Source of the DNA: Aquarana catesbeiana
Taxonomy: Eukaryota; Chordata; Amphibia; Anura; Ranidae
Length of the DNA stretch: 64,000 bases
Assembly (NCBI RefSeq): GCF_042186555.1
Contig: NC_133327.1
Location: 51,720,065 to 51,784,064, forward strand
Direction: 5' to 3'
The translations under genes were made by a program, and so were the position numbers. The notes beneath the pieces are model-generated. The model had not been told where the DNA came from, did no database searches, and saw only the letters and a list, made by a program, of their open reading frames with translations. Shown here piece by piece: positions 55,278 to 64,000 of the stretch; the first letter of the stretch is position 1; each line of letters opens with the position of its first letter.

Positions 55278-56892
55278 GGACGGAAAGTATTCAGACCCCC
55301 TTAATTTTTTTGTTATATTGCAGCCATTTGCTAAAGTCATTTAAGTTCATTTTTATCCTCATTAATGTACACGCAGCACCCCATATTGACAGAAAAACAC
55401 AGAATTGTTGACATTTTTGCAGATTTATTAAAAAAGAAAAACTGAAATATCACATGGTCCTAAGTATTCAGACCCTTTGCTCAGTATTTAGTAGAAGCAC
55501 CCTTTTGATCTAATACAGCCATGAGTCTTTTTGGGAAAGATGCAACAAGCACACAGCTGGATTTAGGGATCCTCTGCCATTCCTCTTTGCAGATCCTCTC
55601 CAATTCTGTCAGGTTGGATGCTAAACGTTTGTGGACAGCCATTTTTAGGTCTTTCCAGAGATGCTCAATCGAGTTTAAGTCAGGGCTCTGGCTGGGCCAT
55701 TCAAGAACAGTCACAGATTTGTTGTGAAGCCACTCCTTCGTTATTTTAGCTGTGTGCTTAGGGTCTTTGTCTTGTTGGAAGGTAAACCTTTAGCCCAGTC
55801 TGAGGTCCTGAGCACTCTGGAGAAAGTTTTCGTCCAGGATATCCCTGTACTTGGCCGCATTCATCTTTCCCTTGATTGCAACCAGTCGTCCTGTCCCTGC
55901 AGCTAAAAAACACCCCCACAGCATGATGCTGCCACCACCATGCTTTACTGTTGGGACTGTAGTGGACAGGTGATGAGCAGTTCCTGGTTTTCTCCACACA
56001 TACCACTTAGAATTAAGGCCAAAAAGTTCTATCTTGGTCTCATCAGACCAGAGAATCTTATTTCTCACCATCTTGGAGTCCTTCAGGTGTTTTTTAGCAA
56101 ACTCCATGCGGGCTTTCATGTGTCTTGCACTGAGGAGAGGCTTCCGTCGGGCCACTCTGCCATAAAGCCCCAACTGGTGGAGGGCTGCAGTGATGGTTGA
56201 CTTTCTACAACTTTCTCCCATTTCCCAACTGCATCTCTGGAGCTCATCCACAGTGATCTTTGGGTTCTTCTTTATCTCTCTCACCAAGGCTCTTCTCCCC
56301 CGAAAGCTCAGTTTGGCCGGACGGCCAGCTCTAGGAAGGGTTCTGGTCATCCCAAATGTCTTCCATTTAAGGATTATGGAGGCCACTGTGCTCTTAGGAC
56401 CCATAAGTGCAGCAGAATTTTTTGTAACCTTGGCCAGATCTGTGCCTTGCCACAATTCTGTCTCTAAGCTCTTCAGGCAGTTCCTTTGACCTCATGATTC
56501 ACATTTGCTCTGACATGCACTGCGAGCTGTAAGGTCTTATATAGACAGGTGTGTGGCTTTCCTAATTAAGTTCAATCAGTATAATCAAACACAGCTGGAC
56601 TCAAATGAAGGTGTAGAACCATCTCAAGGACGATCAGAAGAAATGGACAGCACCTGAGTTAAATATATGAGTGTCACAGTAAAGGGTCTGAATACTTAGG
56701 ACCATGTGATATTTCAGTTTTTCTTTTTTAATAAATCTGCAAAAATATCAACAAATCTGTGTTTTTCTGTCAATATGGGGTGCTGTATGTACATTAATGA
56801 GGAAAAAAATGAACTTAAATGATTTTAGCAAATGGCTGCAATATAACAAAGAGTGAAAAATGTAAGCAGGGTCTGAATACTTTCTGTCCCCA

Positions 56893-56895
<3 letters not shown>
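55275..56895 (-). mobile_element. Tc1 transposon with long IR/DR ends inserted in a TA run
   Basis: Outer ends GGGGACGGAAAGTATTCAGACCC (55276 on) and GGGTCTGAATACTTTCTGTCCCC (to about 56893) are inverted, with TA runs on both sides giving the TA target. Arms of about 210 bp are inverted. Each contains a second inner copy of the AAGTATTCAGACCCTTT motif (about 55462; about 56685 inverted), the IR/DR layout of Sleeping Beauty-type elements. The element holds one transposase with two lesions. Confidence 0.88.
55481..56495 (-). pseudogene. Tc1 transposase, one stop and one frameshift
   Basis: The original ATG is at 56493-56495 (MRSKELPEEL), with a paired-type helix-turn-helix N-terminal domain. 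Near 56425 an A-run shifts the frame into the long open piece 55790-56455, which has VASIILKWK, GRPAKLS (the GRPR-like hook), ILWSDETKIELFG (first Asp) and HGGGSIMLWGCF. A TAA at 55790-55792 interrupts the DLRLG/RFTFQQD junction. The same frame continues afterward with QQDKDPKHTAK (second Asp) and WPSQSPDLNSIEHLW (Glu, DD34E type), ending in KGASTKY at 55484. Expected length about 340 residues. Only two lesions, so the copy is young but dead. Confidence 0.88.

Positions 56896-56960
<65 letters not shown>
56896..56960. repeat. TA microsatellite right of the Tc1 element
   Basis: About 30 TA units. A matching run at 55228-55274 lies left of the Tc1 element; together they were probably one run before insertion. 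Confidence 0.85.
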
Positions 56961-56964
<4 letters not shown>

Positions 56965-56968
<4 letters not shown>

Positions 56969-57435
56969 TGCATCCAGTGTAGCCTATATCTGACTGCAGG
57001 CAATTCCTGGTGTACTTTTTATAATATACTCCAGGTGGTGTACACAGTGAACAGTACCGTGCACCCATAGTGTAGTTGCTGCTACTTTTCTGGCGGTGTA
57101 CACAGTACACAATACAGTGCACCCATAGTTGCTATTACACTTCTGGTGGTGTACACAGTACCGTGCACCCATAGTGCAGTTGCTACTACTTTTCTGGTGA
57201 TGTACACAGTACACAATACAGTGCACCCTTAGTTGCTTTTAGACATCTGGTGGTGTACACAGTACCGTGCACCCATAGTGCAGTTGCTACTACTTTTCTG
57301 GTGGTGTGCACAGTACACAATGCAGAGCACCCCATAGTTGTTATTACACTTCTGTTGGTGTACACAGTACCATGCACCCATAGTGCAGTTGATACTACTT
57401 TTCTGGTGGTGTACACAGTACACAATACAGTGTAG
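56965..57435 (+). repeat. hAT C tandem array
   Basis: Units of about 105-115 bp with GGTGTACACAGTACCGTGCA, CCCATAGTGCAGTTGCTACT and ACTTTTCTGGTGGTG. It resembles the array of hAT B (inverse orientation) and not the 45-bp unit of A and D. Confidence 0.8.
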
Positions 57436-57463
57436 TGTGGTTTTGCTAAACAAAATTTACAGT

Positions 57464-60400
57464 ATGTCCGGAAGGCCACCAAGGAGAGGCAGACCCTCAC
57501 AGGCCACTAAAAGAGGGCAAGCAGGCTCTGTGTCTACAGTTAACAGTGCTGGTCGTGGACACGGTGCATCCTCAGCACGTGGCTGTGGGGCACACTTGTC
57601 CTTTTTTTCTGCAGCTGGCCGTGTTATTGGGCCACAACATGCAGAAGAGTTGGTAGAATGGATAACAAAGCCGTCCTCATCCTCCTCATCCTCTGTCACC
57701 CAGGCTCAGAGTAGTTTGCCTGCCAATGCAGCTGCCAAAGCGGCCTATTCCATCGGCTCCATGTCAACAGTCACTCCTTCCCTAGCCCCACCATCATGCA
57801 TGGAGGAGTCCCCTGAACTATTCGACCACAGTGTCGGGTACATGCTGCAGGAGGATGCGTAGCGATTTGAAGGCTCCAATGATGGTACTCAGGTTGAGGA
57901 AGGAAGTAACGTGAGCCTAGAGAGAGGGGGTGCCCAAGAAGGACAAGAAACTGGCAGTCATGTTCCCCCAGCTGCAGCATACTGCCAAGTTTGCTCCAGT
58001 GACGAGGAGGGAGGGGATGATGAGGTCACTGATTCTACTTGGGTGCTTGATGGAAGAGAGGAGGAGGAGGCACATCTCCAATGAGGCAGAATGCCCTCCA
58101 GGGGGCAGCTTAAGGGCAGCCACCCTATTGCATCACACCGCAGAGCTAAGCAGGTGCAGGGCGCTGCTGACTCCCGCATATTTTGAAAAGTTCTTTGGTG
58201 TGGGCCTTTTTTGACACGTGTGTAGCAGATCGCACCGTTGCTGTTTGCAACATATGTCTGAAGCGTATCAAGCGTGGCCAAAACAGCAGCCGCTTGGGCA
58301 CCACATGCTTGACCAGACATATGACGACATCCCATGCAGTCCGTTGGCAACAGCACTTAAAAGACCCATATCAAAGAACAAGGTCGACCTCTCTTTGCTC
58401 CTCATCAGCTGGGATCTCCAACCTCACTATACCTCCAGTCCTCTCAGAAAACTGCACTGAGAGGAATGAAGGTATAGCAATAGGTGTCGCAAGTACTTGC
58501 AGCCAATCTGCTAGCAGTACACCAACATCCGATTTTAGCATGCAAATTTCCCTACCCCAGTTGCTAAACCGTCGAAAGAAATTCGGTCCCAGCCATCCAC
58601 ATGCTCAGCGTCTGAATGCTAGCTTGGCCAAATTGCTAGCACTGCAACTGCTAGCTTTTCAGCAGGTAGGACTCTGCCCCCTTTTGTGAATTTGTGGAAT
58701 GTGCGGTACCTCAGTGGCAGGTTCCCAAATGCCATTTCTTTTCAAGAAAGGCCATTCCGGCTCTCTACCAGCATGTGGAAGGCAATGTCTTAGCCTCGTT
58801 GGACAGGGCGGTCAGCAGTAAGGTGCATATTACCACTGACTCATGGTCCAGCAGGCATGGACAGGGACGTTACCTTTCTTTCACGGCACACTGGGTAATT
58901 CTGCTGGCAGCTGGGAAGGATGCAGGACAGGGTTCAGTATTGTTGGAGCTTGTTCCACCACCACGCCTCCAAAATGCTGCCACAGCTCTCTCCTCCACCC
59001 CCTCCTCTTCTTCTTCCTTTATGGCCTCTTCCTCTGCAGATTTGTCCTCTGAACCAGCGGGGCTCTGTAGGCGTTCAAGGGGCTATGCACTCAGGCAAAA
59101 AGATGCCATGCGGTGCTTGAGTTGGTCTTCTTAGGGGACAGGAGCCACACTGGGGCAGAGATTCTGTCAGCTCTGCAGGGGCAGACTCAGAGGTGGTTGA
59201 TACCACACCAGCTTCAGCCAGGAATGTGACAATGGCACCAACCTCCTCTCCGTCCTCCGACAGGGACACTTGACCCATGTTCCCTGTTTGGCTCACATCC
59301 TGAATTTGGTGGTGCAGCGGTACTTGAGCAGGTACCTGGGCTTACAGGATCTCCTGAGGCAGGCCTAGAAAGTCTGTGGTCATTTCCGCTGGTCATATAA
59401 TGCCAGTGCTCGGCTGGCTGCCTTCAAAGGGAATGCAACCTGCCCAAGAACCGCCTCATTTGTGACATGCCCACCAGGTGGAACTTAAGGTTGGCAATGC
59501 TGCAGTGGCTGCACACGCAGCAGAGGGCCATCAATGAGTACCTGTATGAGTATGGCACCAGGACAGGGTCAGAGGAGCTTGGCTTTTTTTCGCCACACCA
59601 GTGGCTACTGATTAAGGATGCATGCACTGTCCTGTCACCATTTGAGGAGGCCACGATGATGGTGAGCAGTGACAGTGCATGCATCAGTGATACTGCCCCT
59701 CTTGTCTTCCTGTTGGAGCACACGCTTCATGGAATAATGGACAGGGCACTTGAGGCAAAACAGCGGGAGGAAGAGGAGGACTTCCTTACCTCTCAAGTCC
59801 CCCTTTATCAGATAGTATTCCTGCGGGCCCGTCGATCACACAGGAAGAAGAAGAGGAGGAGGATTGTGTCAGCATAGAGGTGGAGGATAACACTCAGCAT
59901 CAACAGCAGTCATCAAGGGATCGTTTTCAGTCCCCAGAAACCCATAGAGTTGTACGTGGCTGGGAGGAGGTGGTTGCGGCTCATGTGATCCTTAGTGACC
60001 TAGAGGACTCAGGATCGAATGCCTCTGCAAACTTATGCTGCATGGCCTCCCTGATCCTGCAAAGCCTGCGAAAGGACCCTAGGATTCGTGGTATCAAGGA
60101 GAGGGATCATTACTGGCTGGCAACCCTTCTTGATTCACGTTACAAGGATAAGGTTGCAGAACTTATCCAGCCTTTGCAGAGGGAGCAGAGGATGAAACAT
60201 CTTCAGGAGGCCTTGCAGAAAGGTTTGTGCAATGCTTTTCCAGAGCCCCGGAGGTTACAATTTCCTGGTGCTGGACAACGTGTTGCTGAGGCTTTGTTCA
60301 GTCACAGAAAGAGCAGTGGAGAAGGTGGCCGGCTGACCGATGCCTTCAGACAATCCTTCAGTCCTCAGTGCCAAAGTCTGATCGGTTCCAGCAACCATCG

Positions 60401-60715
60401 CCAGCATCTGAATTACATGGTGCAGGAATATCTAGGGCAAGAACAGACTTGGAGACCTTTCCAACAGAACATCCACTGGGTTACTGGGTCTTGAGGATGG
60501 ACCACTGGCCAGAGCTTACTCAATACGCAATTGAGCTACTGGCCTGTCCTGCATCCAGCGTTCTTTCTGAACGCACATTCAGTGCTGCTGGAGGCTTTGT
60601 AACCGATCACAGAGTTCGTCTGTCCACAGACTCTGTTGATCGGCTCACATTCATAAAAATGAATCAGTCTTGGATCACCAGCTACCAAGCACCTGATGCT
60701 GATGTAACCGATTGA
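57464..60715 (+). pseudogene. hAT C transposase, multiple stops and frameshifts
   Basis: Collinear with the hAT A protein over its whole length. It starts MSGRPPRRGRPSQ and breaks first at TAG 57860-57862 (after MLQEDA, probably from CAG). It resumes with KSSLVWAFFDT and the BED finger at 58183, then shifts at about 58685 into ECAVPQWQVPKC and HITTDSWSSRHG. It continues in other frames through PTRWNLRLAMLQ (59467), QSLRKDPRIRG (60060) and LLACPASSVLSERTFSAAGG (60530), ending at TGA 60713-60715. Frame changes lie near 58685, 59130, 59460, 59878 and 60440. Confidence 0.88.
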
Positions 60716-60839
60716 TTTTCTATGGATGTGGGATCCCTTGAAGACTGCCTATGCTGAGTGACTATCCTATTATGCTGAGTGACTATCCTATTCCTCCTCA
60801 ATCTTCATGACGAAAGCTTCTAAGAATATTTTTGGTTCA

Positions 60840-61700
60840 GGGCACCACCAACAGTGCCTAAGGCCCAATTTTTCTGCCCCTGTTCAACAGGGGAGAGTAA
60901 TTACAATTTTCAATCAAATATTTCACAGCAGGGCTCGTTACTGCACTCAACAAGAGTATCTGTGAGGGGCTGCAGTGTTATGGCACCACCACCACTGCCT
61001 AAGGCCCAATTTTTCCGCCCCTGTTTAACAGGGGCGCATAATTACAATTTTTGATCTAATATTTCACAGCAGGGCCCGTTCCTGTGCTCAACAAGAGTAT
61101 CTTTGAGGCTTTACAGTGTTGTGGCACCACCATCACCACCACCACCTCCTAAGGCCCAATTTTTCTACCCCTGTTTAAAAGGGGCATGTAATTACAATTT
61201 TTGCTCTAATATTTCACAGCAGGACTTGTTCCTGCGCTCAACAAGAGAATCTGTGAGGGGTTACAGTGTTGTGGCACCACCACCACTGCCTAAGACCCAG
61301 TTTTTCTGCCCCTGTTTGACAGGGGCATGTAATTACAATTTTTGATCTAATATTTCACAGCAGGGCCCGTTCCTGCGCCCACCAAGAGTAACTGTGAGGG
61401 CTTACAGTGTTGTGGCACCATCACCACCAAAGGCCCAATTTTTATGCCCCTGTTTAACAGTGGCATGTAACTACAATTCTTGATATAATATTTCACAGCA
61501 GGGCCTGTTCCTGCGCCCACCAAGAGTAACTGTGAGGGCTTACAGTGTTGTGGCACCACCACCACCACCAAAGGCCCAATTTTTCTGCCCCTGTTTAACA
61601 TGGGCATATAATTACAATTATTGATATAATGTTTCACAGCAGGGCCCATTCCAGCGCCCACCAAGAGTAGCTGTGAGGGCTTTCAGTGTTCTAATACCCA
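60840..61700 (+). repeat. Subterminal direct repeats of hAT C
   Basis: About six units of 125-135 bp, each with GCCTAAGGCCCAATTTTTCT, CCCCTGTTTAACAGGGGC, AATTACAATTTTTGAT and ATATTTCACAGCAGGGCC. The CCCCTGTTTAACAGGGG block is palindromic. Twice as many units as in hAT A. Open frames in both directions are products of the repeat. Confidence 0.8.
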
Positions 61701-62264
61701 CAACACCTAAGGCCCAATTTTCCACAGAGTATATAGAGCAGGCTATATAGTAAATACAGGCGGTCCCCTATTTTCAAACATCCGAATTACAAACGACTCC
61801 TACTTACAAAGAGGATAGAGGGAGACAAGGAGGGAGACAACAGGATGTGAGAGGAAATTTACCCCTAGGAAGGAATATTCACTCCTGTAAGAGTTAATAT
61901 GGGAAAAAGGTGTCTCCACTGATGCTTTATCACCAATCCTTGTTTCCCTAATAACCCAAAATTTTCAAAATCCACTTGTCATGGGGTCAGAAAGTGAGGT
62001 GAAATCTTCTGAACAGGAGCACAGACAGCAAAACAAATGTTACAGGGGTGATAACCCTTCCCTATGTTATTCAAAAAGCTTAAAAATAGATTTTTTGGCT
62101 GGAGCTACACTTAAAAAATTTACCTGTTCCAAATTACAAACAGATTCAACTTAAGAACAAACCTACAGTCCCTATTTTGTTTGTAACTTGGGGACCGCCT
62201 GTATACTGCTGCTCAGAGTATATAGGGCCTGGGGGCCCCACGCTTTTTTTTTTTAATTTGGGTG
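61701..62264 (+). other. hAT C 3' arm, proximal part
   Basis: Matches the hAT A arm on the minus strand from about 40800 down to 40350 (GAGTATATAGGGC, CAAACGACTCCTACTTAC, GGGGTGATAACCCTTCCCTATG). Ends at TTTGGGTG (62257-62264), the likely 8-bp target of hAT D. Confidence 0.7.
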
Positions 62265-62558
62265 TAGGGATGAGCTTCGCGTTCGAGTCGAACCCATGTT
62301 CGACTCAAACATCGGCTGTTCGTTCGTTCGCCGAATTGCGTACGTTATGGGCCGTTTGTGCCAAATTCGTGTGGCGCGTCACGGCCCGTAATTCACTGCG
62401 GCGTCGCAGTGCATTGCTGGCTAATGATTGCCCAAGCATGCACTATGACCCGCATGCTTGGCCAATCACATCGCCTACGGTAGAGAGAGCTGTAATTGGC
62501 CAAAGCCAGGGTGGCTTTGGCCAATTATGGCTCAGGGGGTTTAGAACACGCCCCACAC

Positions 62559-62567
62559 TATATAAGG
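62559..62567 (+). promoter_or_regulatory. TATA box of hAT D
   Basis: TATATAAGG in CCCCACACTATATAAGGCCG, followed by CGGCGGCCCTGTGTAGTGTG as in the other copies. Confidence 0.65.
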
Positions 62568-62894
62568 CCGCCTGCACGGCGGCCCTGTGTAGTGTGTTCC
62601 GGCGTGCTGAGAGATAGAGAGACAGTGTAATTTCATTTGAGTTAGCTAGATTAGGCAGGACAGTCAGTGAGTTAGCTGCACTTACAGTGTATTGTGTATA
62701 TATATGCATCCCAGGTGTTGCATATATACAGTATATACACTGTATTCAGTGTATATCTAGCTAGATCCGTTCCTGTTATCTTCCTACTGACAGGCAGGCT
62801 TGTCTTGTTACAGTATTTACAGCTACCTGAAGAAAATTGCTGGTGTTCTTTTGATCCTATTAGTACCACATTCAGGCAGCTAGACTATTTACAG

Positions 62895-64000
62895 TTAGTG
62901 TAGTGCGTCCTCCTCACAGTGTTTAGTTAAAGCTACAAGTTAGTTTAGTGTGACCTCTGCACAGTGTTCAGCTAAAACTACAAGTTAGTGTAGTGCACAG
63001 TGTTCAGCTAAAGCTACAAGTTAGGGTAGTGTGTCCTCCTCACAGTGTTCAGATAAAGCTACAAGTTAGTTTAGTGTGACCACTGCACAGTGTTCAGCTA
63101 AAGCTACAAGTTAGGGTAGTGCGTCCTTCTCACAGTGTTCAGCTAAAACTACAAGTTAGTGTAGTGCGACCTCTGCACAGTGTTCAGCTAAAGCTACAAG
63201 TTAGTGTAGTGCGTCCTCCTCACAGTGTTCAGCTAAAACTACAAGTTAGTGTAGTGCAACCTCTGCACAGTGTTCAGCTAAAGCTACAAGTTAGTGTAGT
63301 GAGACCTCTGCACAGTGTTCAGCTAAAGCTACAAGTTAGTGTAGTGCGTCCTACTCACAGTGTTCAGCTAAAACTACAAATTAGTGTGGTGCGACCTCTG
63401 CACAGTGTTCAGCTAAAGCTACAAGTTAGTGTAGTGAGACCTCTGCACAGTGTTCAGCTAAAACTACAAGTTAGTGTAGTGTGACCTCTTCACAGTGTTC
63501 AGCTACAGCTACAAGTTAGTGTAGTGCGTCCTCCTCACAGTGTTCAGCTAAAGCGACAAGTTAGTTTAGTGTGACCTCTGCACAGTGTCAGCTAAAGCTA
63601 CAAGTTAGGGTAGTGCGTCCTCCTCACAGTGTTCAGCTAAAGCTACAAGTTGGTGTAGTGTGTCCTCCACACAGTGTTCAGCGAAAACTACAAGTTAGTG
63701 TAGTGCGACCTCTGCACAGTGTTCAACTAAAGCTACAAGTTAGGGTAGTGCATCCTCCTCACAGTGTCCAGCTAAAGCTACAAGTTGGTGTAGTGTGTCC
63801 TCCTCACAGTGTTCAGCGAAAACTACAAGTTAGTGTAGTGCGACCTCTGCACAGTGTTCAGCTAAAGCTACAAGTTAATGTAATGCATCCTCCTCACAGT
63901 GTTTAGCTAAAGCTACAAGTTAGTTTAGTGTGACCTCTGCACAGTGTTCAGCTAAAGCTACAAGTTAGGGTAGTGCGTCCTCCTCAGTGTTCAGCTAAAA
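62895..64000 (+). repeat. 45-bp tandem array of hAT D
   Basis: About 24 units of 45 bp (CACAGTGTTCAGCTAAAGCT, ACAAGTTAGTGTAGTGCGTC, CTCCT) to the window edge. Units tend to alternate between a GCGTCCTCCTCACAG and a GCGACCTCTGCACAG form. Inverse equivalent of the hAT A array, but without its 292/301-bp spacers in the part seen here. Confidence 0.9.

Larger units (their letters stand above)
54643..64000 (+). mobile_element. hAT copy C, split by Tc1 and by hAT D; 3' end beyond the window
   Basis: Starts TAGGGATGAGC at 54643, preceded by ATGTAAAC, whose second copy is outside the window. Carries the TTGGCCAA motif region, a TATA box at 54906-54914, a Tc1 element at about 55275-56895, a tandem array, a broken transposase (57464-60715), subterminal repeats (60840-61700) and part of the 3' arm. 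At 62264 the arm is interrupted after AATTTGGGTG by hAT D. In hAT A the same arm reads ATTTGGGTGCAGGGTTCCCC uninterrupted (minus strand, about 40345-40368). Confidence 0.75.
62265..64000 (+). mobile_element. hAT copy D, 5' part, nested in hAT C; continues beyond the window
   Basis: Starts TAGGGATGAGCTTCGCGTTC at 62265, almost identical to the 5' end of hAT A. It has the paired TTGGCCAA motifs (62450-62530), a TATA box, TA-rich spacer and a 45-bp array. The coding region lies outside the window. By its array it belongs with hAT A, not with its host hAT C. Confidence 0.8.

Noticed and set aside
56748..57122. Open frames running through TA repeats (poly Tyr-Ile)
   Set aside because: Products of TA dinucleotide runs, which have no stop codons in some frames.

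Overview
The window looks like repeat-dense intergenic DNA from a frog nuclear genome, probably a large-genome ranoid anuran. The evidence is eukaryotic: GT-AG introns, a vertebrate olfactory receptor, vertebrate-type CR1 and L1 LINEs, and no prokaryotic operons, rRNA or tRNA. The mobile-element mix (hAT, PIF/Harbinger, piggyBac, Tc1/mariner, TTAA-flanked MITEs resembling amphibian T2/Kolobok elements, a chromodomain Ty3/gypsy element) fits an anuran. The species cannot be named from sequence alone. The only clear host gene is one intact intronless olfactory receptor at 19157-20089 (+).

Layout. 1-7.1 kb: stacked MITEs and two copies of a TTCG-rich repeat, each split by a later insertion. 8-9.8 kb: the decayed 3' half of an L1-type LINE (-). 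10.2-13.0 kb: a deleted chromodomain gypsy element whose 3' LTR carries a 1.2 kb piggyBac-type MITE; the short 5' LTR remnant supplies the empty site. 13-19 kb: MITEs, hairpin elements and a Tc1 fragment. 19-20 kb: the olfactory receptor. 21.9-37.9 kb: a probable PIF/Harbinger element of about 16 kb with three genes: a spliced, unbroken transposase (+), a three-exon Myb/SANT protein (-) and a MADF protein (+), the last two divergent. It is split by an 8.6 kb TTAA-flanked piggyBac region (25462-34035) holding an internally deleted copy head-to-tail with a longer, broken copy. 38.3-50.4 kb: a CR1 LINE (-) split by a complete 7650 bp hAT transposon (39816-47465) with a perfect 8-bp target duplication and an uninterrupted 1096-codon transposase. 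50.6-51.5 kb: a long palindrome. 51.5-64 kb: three further members of the hAT family (one truncated, one split by a Tc1 element, one nested inside another) plus a non-autonomous hAT relative.

How the parts work together. Most coding capacity is transposase. The four autonomous-type hAT copies share one terminal design: an 11-bp terminal repeat, paired TTGGCCAA/CCAAT motifs, a TATA box, a tandem array, the BED-finger transposase, then about 130-bp subterminal repeats. This points to a self-contained promoter cassette. Nesting gives a relative chronology: hAT A is younger than CR1, hAT D is younger than hAT C, Tc1 is younger than hAT C, piggyBac is younger than Harbinger, and the piggyBac MITE is younger than gypsy. 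All family names rest on motifs I read in translation, not on database searches.
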